From Bradyrhizobium sp. CCGB01 (GTDB lineage: Bacteria; Pseudomonadota; Alphaproteobacteria; Rhizobiales; Xanthobacteraceae), in NCBI RefSeq assembly GCF_024199795.1, contig NZ_JANADK010000001.1, forward strand, positions 4,154,001 to 4,218,000: DNA of 64,000 nucleotides, in the 5' to 3' direction. A program made the position numbers and the translations under genes. Positions within the stretch are counted from its first letter, which is position 1, and every line of letters begins with the position of its first letter. The notes below the pieces were generated by a model. The model saw only the letters and a list, made by a program, of their open reading frames with translations, had not been told where the DNA came from and searched no databases. Positions 55,858 through 64,000 of this stretch are shown here, piece after piece.

Positions 55858-57219
55858 ATGAGCAATTTCACATCCGCATCACCGGCCGGAATCGATGCAG
55901 GCCGGGTGGGCCTGTCCAAGGTCTTCGTCGGCGTCGGCCTCACCGTCCTGCTCGCTGAACTGATCGGCGCGGTCACGGTCCCGCTCGGTGGGACCTACAA
56001 GGTCGTGCTGCTGCCCTTGCTCTGGGCGCTGCTGATCGGCGCGGCCTGGGGGCTTGCGAGCCCGCGTCTGCCAGCGGTGATGCGCTTCGACGCTCGCACG
56101 CAGGCGCTCGCAGCTGCGGCGCTCCAGCCGGCCTTGCTGCTGTTCGTCGCCAAGCTCGGACTGCTGGTCGGCGGGTCGCTGCCGAAAATCCTCACCGCAG
56201 GCTGGGCATTGGTGTTCCAGGAGTTCGGACATTTTTTCGGCACCATGGTGTTCGGCCTGCCGGTTGCCCTGCTGCTCGGCATCAAGCGGGAGGCGATCGG
56301 CGCCACCTTTTCCGTCGGACGCGAGCCAAGCCTCGCCATTATCGGCGAGAAGTACGGGATGAACAGCGCTGAGGGCCGCGGCGTTCTCGCGGAGTACATG
56401 ACCGGCACGATCTTCGGCGCTGTCTTCATCGCCATCTTCGCGGGCGTCATCACCGGTCTCGGCATCTTCGATCCGCTCGCCCTCGCCATGGGCGCCGGTG
56501 TCGGTTCGGGCAGCCTGATGGCCGCCGCTTCCGGCGCGATCGCGGCTCAACAGACCGCTGATGTTGCCAAGGACGTCGCGGCCTTCGCTGCGGCGAGCAA
56601 TCTGATCACGACGACCATCGGCACCTACTTCACCCTGTTCCTGTCGCTGCCCTTCACGGTCTGGGCGTACGGCGTGCTCGAGCCGATCCTGGGGCGCGGT
56701 CGCGACAAGACGCCGGAAGACCTCACGTCGCCGGCGGCGGCCGGCGCAACGCTCGCGCATCAACTGACGGCGGATGTCTCGGCGATCGAGCGCCTGTCGA
56801 TCTGGATCGTCAGTGCGCTCATCGCCCTGATCGGCAATTACATCGCCTACAAGACCGTGCCGGACGCCTCGGTTCTCGCCGGCACCGCGATCATCGTGGC
56901 AGCCGTCATGATCGGCCACCTGATCTACCTGCTCACGAAGGGCTGGGTGCCTGCCGTGGTTTGGGTGTCCCTTGTCGCGATGGCGTTGACCTATCCTGCC
57001 ACTCCCTTTGCGGCCGACATCGCGGCTGCGACCGGCAAGATCAACTTCCTCGCGCTCGCGACGCCTCTGCTGGCGTTTGCGGGCCTGTCCATCGCCAAGG
57101 ACATGCCTGCATTCCGATCGCTCGGCTGGCGGATCGTCGTGGTCTCGCTGATGGCGAATGCGGGGACGTTCCTGGGCGCGACGATCATCGCCCAGTTCTT
57201 CATGCACAAGCCGGTCTGA
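55858..57219 (+). CDS. Probable DUF3100 polytopic membrane protein
   Basis: The 453-residue protein has about 12 membrane helices; notable stretches are VQEFGHFFGTMVFGLPVALLLG-like (read VFQEFGHFFGTMVFGLP), FSVGREPSLAIIGEKYGMNSAEGRG and GAGVGSGSLMAAASGAIAAQ. I recognise this as DUF3100, whose function is unknown. Last gene of the operon, so it is a natural candidate to import or export the operon's substrate. ATG 55858 is favoured over GTG 55840. The family name rests on memory of the pattern. Confidence 0.7.
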   Translation: MSNFTSASPAGIDAGRVGLSKVFVGVGLTVLLAELIGAVTVPLGGTYKVVLLPLLWALLIGAAWGLASPRLPAVMRFDARTQALAAAALQPALLLFVAKLGLLVGGSLPKILTAGWALVFQEFGHFFGTMVFGLPVALLLGIKREAIGATFSVGREPSLAIIGEKYGMNSAEGRGVLAEYMTGTIFGAVFIAIFAGVITGLGIFDPLALAMGAGVGSGSLMAAASGAIAAQQTADVAKDVAAFAAASNLITTTIGTYFTLFLSLPFTVWAYGVLEPILGRGRDKTPEDLTSPAAAGATLAHQLTADVSAIERLSIWIVSALIALIGNYIAYKTVPDASVLAGTAIIVAAVMIGHLIYLLTKGWVPAVVWVSLVAMALTYPATPFAADIAAATGKINFLALATPLLAFAGLSIAKDMPAFRSLGWRIVVVSLMANAGTFLGATIIAQFFMHKPV

Positions 57220-57280
57220 TCGTTGTCGCTGGCCGCTGCGCACTTTGCGCTAGCGCGGCCCTCCGGGTCCGGATCATGCT

Positions 57281-58315
57281 CTAGCCGCCGGTGACGCTCA
57301 TGTGCCTGGAGACGCTGGGGCGGTCGTGGCGGCGGTCGATGATGAAATCGTGGCCCTTGGGCTTCAGCCCGATGGCGCGGTCGATCGCATCCGCAAGCAG
57401 CATGTCGTCATCGGATGCACGCAGGGGCTTGCGCAGATCGGAGGCATCCTCGTGGCCGAGGCAGGTGTGCAGCGTGCCGGTGCAGGTGATGCGCACCCGA
57501 TTGCAGGATTCACAGAAATTGTGGGTCATCGGCGTGATGAAGCCGAGCTTGCCGCCGGTCTCGGCGACGCTGACATAGCGCGCCGGCCCGCCAGTGCTCT
57601 CGGCCAGGTCCGTCAGCGTGAATTGCTGGGCGAGCCGCGCGCGCACCAGCGACAGCGGCAGATACTGGTCGAGCCGGCCCGAGCCGATCTCGCCCATCGG
57701 CATCACCTCGATCAGCGTCAGGCCCATGCCCTTGCCGTGGGCCCAGCGCATCAGCGAAGGCAGTTCATCCTCGTTGAGGTTCTTCAGCGCCACCGCGTTG
57801 ATCTTCACGTAAAGCCCCGCGGCGCGCGCGGCTTCGATGCCCTCCAGCACCTTGTCGATCTCGCCCCAGCGGGTGATCTCGCGGAACTTCTTGGGATCGA
57901 GCGTGTCGAGCGAGACGTTGATGCGGCGGACGCCGCAATCGGCGAGCTCCCGGGCATGTTTCGCGAGCTGGGTGCCGTTGGTGGTCAGCGTCAGCTCGTT
58001 CAGGGCGCCGCTCGACAGGTGGCGCGACAGCGAGCGCACCAGCGTCATCACGTTGCGGCGGACCAGCGGCTCGCCGCCGGTGAGACGCAACTTCTTCACG
58101 CCCTTGGCGATGAAGGCCGAGCAGAGCCGGTCGAGCTCTTCCAGCGTCAGCAGGTCCGCCTTGGGCAGGAAGGTCATGTCTTCCGACATGCAGTAGAAGC
58201 AGCGCAGATCGCAGCGGTCGGTGACGGAAACGCGCAAATAGGAGATGGTCCGCCCGAACGGATCGGTCATCGCGCTCGACAGCGCGGCGCGGGGGCTCGC
58301 GGAAAGTCCGTTCAT
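57281..58315 (-). CDS. moaA: GTP 3',8-cyclase MoaA
   Basis: The 344-residue radical SAM enzyme makes 3',8-cyclo-GTP, the first step of molybdenum cofactor synthesis. The SAM cluster Cys are at 35, 39 and 42 (CDLRCFYC); the C-terminal cluster motif is C-x2-C-x13-C in [15 protein letters not shown]. The protein ends in the essential Gly-Gly. The first 15 residues are an unusual extension before [12 protein letters not shown]. MoaC or other Mo-cofactor genes are not adjacent. Confidence 0.97.
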   Translation of the reverse strand: MNGLSASPRAALSSAMTDPFGRTISYLRVSVTDRCDLRCFYCMSEDMTFLPKADLLTLEELDRLCSAFIAKGVKKLRLTGGEPLVRRNVMTLVRSLSRHLSSGALNELTLTTNGTQLAKHARELADCGVRRINVSLDTLDPKKFREITRWGEIDKVLEGIEAARAAGLYVKINAVALKNLNEDELPSLMRWAHGKGMGLTLIEVMPMGEIGSGRLDQYLPLSLVRARLAQQFTLTDLAESTGGPARYVSVAETGGKLGFITPMTHNFCESCNRVRITCTGTLHTCLGHEDASDLRKPLRASDDDMLLADAIDRAIGLKPKGHDFIIDRRHDRPSVSRHMSVTGG

Positions 58316-58423
58316 ACGAGAGGCCTTGTCACTTACGGCGACGGGCGCACCGATGCTTCAGCGGTGCTCTGGAAGCAATCTAAGCATCAGACGCGGCTAG
58401 GACAATCGGGTGGTATACGTAAG

Positions 58424-58900
58424 TCAGCGCTTCCCCGCGTTCGGATCGGGGAACGGCGAACCCTCCGCCGGAGCAGAATCGGCCGGTGCTGCGGCGGGCG
58501 CGGCTGCGACCGGTTTCGGCTTCTTCGGCCGGTGCGGCTTGCGGACCGGTTTCGGCGGGGCGGCAGGCTGAAGCTCGGCAAACACCGGATTCGGGTCGGT
58601 GGTGACCGAGGCCGGCGTGGTGAAATCGCCGGGATTCTTGATCACGTTCACCGGCACGGTTCCCGGCTGGTATTTTGGCAGTGCGAAAGCGACCGTGAAG
58701 GGGGCGTCGGGGGCAGGAACCGAGACGGAGCAGGGGGTCTTGCAGCCCGCACCCAGCGAGGTCGTGGCGTCAGCCCCCGGGGGATTGGATTCGAGCCGGA
58801 CCTGGACGGTCGGCGGCGCCGATTTGAACATGTCCCAGGACATCGAGGAGCAGCCACCCAAGCTTGCTCCCGCTAACGCAATCGCGATGACACGACGCAT
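58424..58900 (-). CDS. Lipoprotein with PEGA-like domain
   Basis: The 158-residue protein has a lipoprotein signal (AIALAGASLGGC, Cys near 17), a PEGA-like segment (VQVRLESNPPGADATTS then TPCSVSVP) and a Pro/Ala/Lys-rich disordered tail. It is predicted to be attached to the outer membrane and may contact peptidoglycan or surface structures. ATG 58900 is preferred over GTG 58906. The gene stands alone. Confidence 0.8.
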   Translation of the reverse strand: MRRVIAIALAGASLGGCSSMSWDMFKSAPPTVQVRLESNPPGADATTSLGAGCKTPCSVSVPAPDAPFTVAFALPKYQPGTVPVNVIKNPGDFTTPASVTTDPNPVFAELQPAAPPKPVRKPHRPKKPKPVAAAPAAAPADSAPAEGSPFPDPNAGKR

Positions 58901-59042
58901 GACCACCCACTCTAACTGCGACGAACCGCCACATCCCCGGCCGGACCATAGGGGTGTCGTTTCAGGCAGGCAACCGGCGCGCGGCGCATATTAACGCAGG
59001 GTTCAGAAAAATAATCTTGCTAAGTCAAAGGCTTGTGGGTGC

Positions 59043-59717
59043 CTAAGCCAGCATCAGGCTGTGGGCTGCGGCCGGCAGGTCGCGCATGTGATGGATCAGC
59101 CGATCCGGCTTCAGCTCGGCGATCGGCACGTCCGTATAGCCGAAGCTGACCCCGATCACGGGCACCCCGGCGCGGCGGGCGACGCCGACGTCGGGTCCGG
59201 CATCGCCGACCATGATGCTGGCTTTGACCTCTCCACCCGCGCGGGCCACGGTCTCGCGGAAAATGGTGGGATCGGGCTTCGGGACGCCGAAAGTGTCGGC
59301 GCCGCAGATCGCCGCGAAGCGCCGGCTCAGGCCGAGTTGGTCCAGGAGCCGCTTCGACAGCCATTCCAGCTTGTTGGTGCAGACCGCGAGGCGGTGGCCC
59401 TGAGCCGCAAACTGGTCGAGTGCGGCCTCAAGCCCCTCGAAGGGGCGGGATTCGACCGCGATATGGTCGGCGTAATAGGCGATGAAGTCCGCGGTCAACC
59501 GGTCCATGTCCGCGGGGCTGACGGTGCGGCCCTCGGCCTCCAGCCCCCGTTCGATCAGCTTGCGGGCGCCGGCGCCGATCATGTTGCGGGCCGAGGCCAT
59601 CGGCACGGGCGGTAGCCCTTCGCGGTCAAGCACGTGGTTCAGCGCGGTGATCAGGTCGGGCGCCGTATCCACAAGCGTGCCGTCGAGATCGAAGACGAGA
59701 GTGTAGGGGGAGGTCAT
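59043..59717 (-). CDS. gph: Phosphoglycolate phosphatase (HAD family)
   Basis: The 224-residue protein has HAD motif I FDLDGTLVDTAPD (Asp10, Asp12), motif II CTNKLEW, motif III KPDPTIF and motif IV VGDAGPDVGVARRAG. The cap domain is Gph-like. It removes phosphate from 2-phosphoglycolate, a repair and photorespiratory by-product. ATG 59717 gives the natural start. It is divergent from rpiA, placing two sugar-phosphate genes head to head. Confidence 0.93.
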   Translation of the reverse strand: MTSPYTLVFDLDGTLVDTAPDLITALNHVLDREGLPPVPMASARNMIGAGARKLIERGLEAEGRTVSPADMDRLTADFIAYYADHIAVESRPFEGLEAALDQFAAQGHRLAVCTNKLEWLSKRLLDQLGLSRRFAAICGADTFGVPKPDPTIFRETVARAGGEVKASIMVGDAGPDVGVARRAGVPVIGVSFGYTDVPIAELKPDRLIHHMRDLPAAAHSLMLA

Positions 59718-59881
59718 GGTCCCAGCGCTACCGGTCCGGCCGGATCGGCGCAAGGGTGGAAGCCATAAGTTCACCTTATAAGATCGGCCCAGAGGCCTGT
59801 TCCGACGGGAAAAACGAGGCTACATAGGCCGCCGCAAGCGGCCAATACCGGCGGCACTCTTAATTCAGAGGCGGGCGCATC

Positions 59882-60601
59882 GTGAACATGGACCAGTTGA
59901 AGCGGCAGGCTGCGGCGCGCGCCCTTGAGGACGTCCGGGACGGCATGCGGCTCGGGCTCGGTACCGGCTCGACCGCAAAGCATTTCGTCGAGCTGCTCGG
60001 CGAGCGCGTCGCCGCCGGGCTCAAGGTGATCGGCGTGCCGACCTCGGAGGCGACGCGCCTCGATGCGCTGCGCTGCGGCGTGCCGCTGACCACGCTCGAC
60101 GAGATCGACCATCTCGACCTCACCGTCGATGGCGCCGACGAGATCGATCCCGATTTCAACCTGATCAAGGGTGGCGGCGGTGCGCTGCTGCGCGAGAAGA
60201 TCGTGGCGGCCGCCTCGGATCGCATGATCGTGATTGCCGACGACAGCAAATGGGTGCCGACGCTCGGCAAGTTTCCCCTGCCGGTCGAGGTCATCCCGTT
60301 CGGGCTTGGCGCGACGCGCCGCGCGATCGAGAAGGCATTTGCCGAATGTGGCGTTTCCGGGCAAATGGCGGTCCGCAAGGCCAAGGATGGCCACGTTTTC
60401 GTCACCGATGGCGGCCACTGGATCGTCGATGCCCAGCTCGGATGCATCAAGGATCCGCCCAGCCTCGCCAAGGCGCTGAGCGCGATCCCCGGCGTGGTCG
60501 AGCATGGGTTGTTCATCGGCTTGGCCAGCTCGGCCGTTTTGGCGGGCGGCGAGGGAATTCGCGTGATTGAACGGCGCAAGCCGAAAGGAGACCTGGAATG
60601 A
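59882..60601 (+). CDS. rpiA: Ribose-5-phosphate isomerase A
   Basis: The 239-residue protein carries the RpiA motifs [45 protein letters not shown] and [15 protein letters not shown]. It interconverts ribose-5-phosphate and ribulose-5-phosphate in the pentose phosphate and Calvin pathways. Start is GTG 59882, or ATG two codons later. It overlaps the DUF2059 gene by four bases. Confidence 0.97.
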   Translation: MNMDQLKRQAAARALEDVRDGMRLGLGTGSTAKHFVELLGERVAAGLKVIGVPTSEATRLDALRCGVPLTTLDEIDHLDLTVDGADEIDPDFNLIKGGGGALLREKIVAAASDRMIVIADDSKWVPTLGKFPLPVEVIPFGLGATRRAIEKAFAECGVSGQMAVRKAKDGHVFVTDGGHWIVDAQLGCIKDPPSLAKALSAIPGVVEHGLFIGLASSAVLAGGEGIRVIERRKPKGDLE

Positions 60602-61140
60602 AGAGCGTTTTGAAATTGTTGCCGGCCGTGACCCTCGCTGCGGGATTGGCCTTCCCGGCCATGGCGCAGCAGCCGGCTCCGGCTCAGCCCAAGGCCGCAG
60701 CGGCTCCGGCCCAGCCGAAGGCCACGCCGGCGGCGATCGCGGCGGCCAAGGAAATTCTGCAGATCAAGAACGCCGGTGCGATGTACGCTGGTGCCGTGCC
60801 GGGCCTCGTCGAAAAGACCAAGATCGCGCTGATCCAGCAGAACCTGAACTACCAGAAGGACCTCAACGAGGTCGCCGGGGTCGTTGCTCAGCAGCTCAGC
60901 GGGCGCCAGAACGAGATCGGCGAAGGCATGGCGCAGGTCTATGCCAGCGAGTTCACCGAGCAGGAGCTGAAGGATCTCGTCACCTTCTACAAGTCGCCGC
61001 TGGGCAAGAAGCTGATCGACGCCGAGCCGCGCGCCATCGGCCTGAGCATGGCCTTCATGAACTCCTGGGCCCAGAACTTCTCCGAGACCGTGATGGGTGC
61101 CTTCCGCGCCGAGATGCGCAAGCGTGGCAAGGAAATCTGA
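60598..61140 (+). CDS. DUF2059 periplasmic protein
   Basis: The 180-residue protein has a signal peptide ending in AMAQQ, a Pro/Ala/Lys-rich linker and a DUF2059 helical domain with [24 protein letters not shown]. The function is unknown. It is translationally coupled to rpiA by a four-base overlap, an association typical for alphaproteobacteria. A terminator follows. Confidence 0.9.
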   Translation: MKSVLKLLPAVTLAAGLAFPAMAQQPAPAQPKAAAAPAQPKATPAAIAAAKEILQIKNAGAMYAGAVPGLVEKTKIALIQQNLNYQKDLNEVAGVVAQQLSGRQNEIGEGMAQVYASEFTEQELKDLVTFYKSPLGKKLIDAEPRAIGLSMAFMNSWAQNFSETVMGAFRAEMRKRGKEI

Positions 61141-61164
61141 CAGACACTATCTGATCGGAGATCC

Positions 61165-61200
61165 CCTGAAGCGCGGCATCGCGCTTCAGGCTGTTATTTT
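61165..61200 (+). terminator. Terminator of rpiA-DUF2059
   Basis: CCTGAAGCGC pairs with GCGCTTCAGG around a six-base loop (61165-61190), followed by CTGTTATTTT. Confidence 0.85.
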
Positions 61201-61251
61201 GAGCATGATCTGTCCGGAAAACCGCTTCACACTTTCCCGGATCATGCTCTG
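61201..61251. repeat. GAGCATGATC...GATCATGCTC dispersed palindrome
   Basis: GAGCATGATC at the left faces GGATCATGCTC at the right, with an internal CCGGAAA/TTTCCCGG pair. I associate such units with intergenic Bradyrhizobium repeats. Half-copies (CCGGATCATGCTC) occur at 57269-57281. It lies just before gor and may overlap its promoter. Confidence 0.75.
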
Positions 61252-61270
61252 AAAGGGGTCGGAGTGGACA

Positions 61271-62659
61271 ATGGCTGAATTCGACGTCGACCTCTTTGTC
61301 ATCGGTGGCGGTTCGGGCGGCGTGCGTGCCGCCCGCATCGCGGCCGGGTACGGCGCCCGCGTGATGATCGCGGAAGAGTACCGCATGGGCGGCACCTGCG
61401 TGATCCGCGGCTGCGTGCCGAAGAAGCTGTTCGTGATCGGATCGCATTTCCGTCACGAGCTCGAGGACGCCGCCGGCTTCGGCTGGTCCGTTCCGCCCGC
61501 CAGCTTCGACTGGCCGACGCTGATCGCCAACAAGGACAAGGAGATCGCCCGGCTGGAGGCGGCCTACACGGCCAATGTCGAGAAATCAGGCGCGCAGATC
61601 GTCAAGAGCCGCGCGGTGATCGAGGACAAGCACACCGTCCGCCTGCTCGAAAACGACCGGAAGATCACTGCCAAATACATCCTGATCGCGACCGGCGGCG
61701 CGCCCAATCACGGCGCCTCGATCCCCGGCATCGAGCACGTCATCTCGTCCAACGAGGCGTTTCACCTGAAGAAGCTGCCGAAGCGGATCGTGATCCAGGG
61801 CGGCGGCTATATCGCGCTGGAATTCGCCGGCATCTTCGCCGGGTTCGGCTCCGACGTCACCGTGGTCTATCGCGGCGACAACATCCTGCGCGGGTTCGAC
61901 GAGGACGTCCGCGCCCATGTCCGCAGCGAGATGGAGAAGCAGGGCATCACCATCCTCACCGGCTGCACGGTGGCCAAGGTCGATCGCCACGGCGAGGAAT
62001 TCACCACGCATCTGTCGAACGGCTCGAGCCTCGCGTCCGACCAGGTGATGTTCGCGATCGGCCGCCACCCGTCCGTCGCCAATCTCGGCCTGGAGAAGGC
62101 CGGCGTCGCCATCAATCCGAAGAATGGCGGCATTGCGGTCGACCATTTCTCGAAGAGCTCGGTCGACAGCATCTATGCGATCGGCGACGTCACCCATCGC
62201 TTCAACCTGACCCCGGTCGCGATCCGCGAGGGCCATGCCTTCGCCGACACCGTGTTCGGCAAGCGCGAGGTGCAGGTCGATCATTCCTACATTCCGACCG
62301 CGGTGTTCTCGCAGCCGGAGGTCGGCACGGTTGGTTTGACGGAAACCGAGGCGCGCGCGCAATTCAGCCACGTCGACATCTACAAGACGACGTTCCGCCC
62401 GATCAAGGCGACGATGTCCGGCCGCGACACCCGCGTGCTGATGAAGCTGGTCGTCGACGGCTCGACCGACCGCGTGCTGGGCTGCCACATCGTCGGCGAT
62501 TGCGCCGCCGAGGTCACCCAGGTGGTCGCGATCGCGGTGAAGATGAAGGCGACCAAGGCGGATTTCGACGCCACCATCGCGCTGCATCCAACCGCAGCCG
62601 AAGAGCTCGTCACCATGCGCACCCCAACCGCGCGCCACGTGCGTCAGGCGGCGGAGTAG
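61271..62659 (+). CDS. gor: Glutathione-disulfide reductase
   Basis: The 462-residue FAD enzyme has the N-terminal FAD motif VIGGGSGGVRAARIAAGYGA, the redox pair Cys43-Cys48 (GGTCVIRGCVPKK), an NADPH-binding GGGYIALEFAGIFAGFG and the C-terminal HPTAAEE with the catalytic His and Glu. It keeps glutathione reduced in the cytosol. ATG 61271 is the natural start. It ends three bases before the convergent cupin-like gene. Confidence 0.96.
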   Translation: MAEFDVDLFVIGGGSGGVRAARIAAGYGARVMIAEEYRMGGTCVIRGCVPKKLFVIGSHFRHELEDAAGFGWSVPPASFDWPTLIANKDKEIARLEAAYTANVEKSGAQIVKSRAVIEDKHTVRLLENDRKITAKYILIATGGAPNHGASIPGIEHVISSNEAFHLKKLPKRIVIQGGGYIALEFAGIFAGFGSDVTVVYRGDNILRGFDEDVRAHVRSEMEKQGITILTGCTVAKVDRHGEEFTTHLSNGSSLASDQVMFAIGRHPSVANLGLEKAGVAINPKNGGIAVDHFSKSSVDSIYAIGDVTHRFNLTPVAIREGHAFADTVFGKREVQVDHSYIPTAVFSQPEVGTVGLTETEARAQFSHVDIYKTTFRPIKATMSGRDTRVLMKLVVDGSTDRVLGCHIVGDCAAEVTQVVAIAVKMKATKADFDATIALHPTAAEELVTMRTPTARHVRQAAE

Positions 62660-62662
62660 CGT

Positions 62663-63802
62663 TTAGCCGTACAGATATCCAACCGGCTTGCCTTCGGTGC
62701 GCAGGGGACGGACGTCCTTGTGCGTGATGATCTGACCGGCGAGGCCGTCGATCTCGTCGCGCTGTGTCGGCGTCCAGCTGCGCAGATCGTTCATGCCCTT
62801 CAGCAGGCCGAGCCGGAGCACTTGCGTGTTCTCACCGATGCCGGTGAGGCTGATCGCGTTCTTGCCTGCCGTCACGACGTCACCAGCCGCGAGCTCAAAG
62901 GTCTCGCCGGTTGTTTTCTTGAATTCAGCCGTGCCGCGAATGACGCGGTAGATCGCGACCTCGCCCTTGGCCAAGCAGGCGGCGTCCGCGGCTGCCGACG
63001 TGCTCTTCGGCAGCAGTGACTGGCCACGCGGGTCGGTTGCGATGATGTGGCCGGTGACGAGGTGACCGCTCGGAATCTCGATGCCGATATCGCGCACGTA
63101 GACCGGCATGGCCGATTTGACCGGACTGTCGGCGAGCGGCCTGAACAGTGCATCCAGCGCCAAGGGATCCTGCAGCCAGAAGCCGGCATCGGCCGGGCGG
63201 TCGTGCAGCGGATGGCTCCAGGCCACGCGCGGCGTCTCGGCTTCGTTGATCTGGTCCGGGCCAACGATGGTCGGGTTCGGAAACGTGGTGGGATCGGTGA
63301 CAAAGGCTTCGAGGAATTTGCCCGAATAGCCCATGGAGATCGGATCGGGGACGACCGTCTGCGGCGTCTTCAGGTTCTCTTCGGTCGACAGGCCCGACCA
63401 GGTGTAGAACAGCTGGCGATGGACGATCGCGCTTTGCAGCATCACCGCGCCGGGGCCGACATTGTAGAAGCGTCCGTCGTAGTCGAAAGTGAACGCGCCC
63501 GAGGTGACCAGCACGAGCTGAAAGCCGCCCGGCGGCAGATGCAGATGGAAGTCGGTCGGGCCCGTGTCCGGACGGTAGATCGGAAGGTTGGTCGCGACTT
63601 CGTGCAGGAGGAAGGTCTCGTTGTTGGCGTGGAAGCCTTCGCTCGCGCGGTTGTAAAGGGCTTGCGGCCGGTATGTCGCCTCGAACTTCGCATTCCTGTC
63701 GCGATCGATCGCGACGAAATCCTGATCATTGAGGCGAAGGGGCGCGCCGTTCGGGCGGGTGAGGCCGGTGAATTTGAGATCGCCCGCAGCATGCACGTTC
63801 AT
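62663..63802 (-). CDS. Bicupin-like protein, unknown function
   Basis: The 379-residue protein looks like two cupin-like halves. The N-terminal half has HLHLPPGGFQLVLVTSGAFTFDYDGRFYNVG, with paired His after a Pro-rich turn; the C-terminal half has VIRGTAEFKKTTGETFELAAGDVV. Overall sequence has no clear match to a named enzyme known to me. A metal-dependent dioxygenase or isomerase is possible. Start at ATG 63802; no ribosome site stands out. Confidence 0.65.
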   Translation of the reverse strand: MNVHAAGDLKFTGLTRPNGAPLRLNDQDFVAIDRDRNAKFEATYRPQALYNRASEGFHANNETFLLHEVATNLPIYRPDTGPTDFHLHLPPGGFQLVLVTSGAFTFDYDGRFYNVGPGAVMLQSAIVHRQLFYTWSGLSTEENLKTPQTVVPDPISMGYSGKFLEAFVTDPTTFPNPTIVGPDQINEAETPRVAWSHPLHDRPADAGFWLQDPLALDALFRPLADSPVKSAMPVYVRDIGIEIPSGHLVTGHIIATDPRGQSLLPKSTSAAADAACLAKGEVAIYRVIRGTAEFKKTTGETFELAAGDVVTAGKNAISLTGIGENTQVLRLGLLKGMNDLRSWTPTQRDEIDGLAGQIITHKDVRPLRTEGKPVGYLYG

Positions 63803-64000
63803 GGCATCCTCCGATTTTGAGGCCGGTCATCCCGGAGCCGGGCGCACGCGTCTTGCTGCTCCACTTGGTGAGAGGGCAGGGAATCAGGCCTGAGCCTGTC
63901 TTGCGAATTCTGGGCCAGTTGGAACACGGCGCCGGCGCATGAGCGCCCGGCTCTCCGCGACGGGAAAATAATCGAGGCTCCGCCTGAGGTTAGATGAGCC
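63803..64000. other. Right window edge, no gene seen
   Basis: About 200 bases without a supported gene; probably the promoter of the cupin-like gene. Confidence 0.5.

Noticed and set aside
58985..59005. Possible second CtrA box (TTAA-N7-TTCA) upstream of the lipoprotein gene
   Set aside because: The second half-site is degenerate, so it is not distinguishable from chance.

Overview
The window reads as a piece of a Bradyrhizobium-like alphaproteobacterial chromosome. The support is high-GC coding sequence throughout, protein sequences of a familiar Bradyrhizobium type (small Omp25-like porin, retropepsin-like protease, PdhS-like kinase, many TAT-dependent binding proteins) and several palindromic intergenic repeats that I associate with this group. 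The assignment is by recognition only; no search was run.

Positions 1-15.9 kb are the right end of an integrative and conjugative element (ICE). It holds the C-terminal part of a DUF3363-type relaxase, a Fic enzyme on the opposite strand with a repeated operator-like motif at its start, then a continuous mating-pair operon traG-copG-trbB-C-D-E-J-L-F-G-I plus a DUF2274 gene, and finally a tyrosine integrase facing inward. The element abuts dusA, a known integration target, and appears to supply dusA with its start codon and ribosome binding site. The other element end lies to the left of the window.

Positions 16-25.7 kb are ordinary chromosome: dusA, an outer-membrane protein, a periplasmic-type aspartic protease, DUF1289, a PdhS-like histidine kinase preceded by a perfect CtrA-type box, nhaD, a 3-hydroxyisobutyrate-dehydrogenase-family enzyme, a glyoxalase-fold protein, Mrp/ApbC and a TRAP binding protein.

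Positions 25.7-41.4 kb are a looser, repeat-rich region of small hypothetical genes, single enzymes (OpgC-like acyltransferase, AraC regulator, quinone oxidoreductase, acyl-CoA dehydrogenase, GST, RidA, PlsY), a divergent HD-hydrolase/nucleotide-cyclase pair and a substrate-binding protein. It contains a 32-bp perfect inverted repeat element and two dispersed repeat pairs.

Positions 41.4-52.1 kb hold an RND efflux pair, a TctDE-like two-component system, an M20 peptidase and the two TRAP permease subunits, which have no binding protein beside them. Positions 52.3-57.2 kb form a LysR-controlled cluster of a beta-hydroxyacid dehydrogenase, an aldehyde dehydrogenase and a probable DUF3100 membrane protein; this is the best candidate here for an undescribed catabolic pathway. 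Positions 57.3-64 kb are housekeeping: moaA, a lipoprotein, gph, rpiA, a DUF2059 protein, gor and a cupin-like protein.
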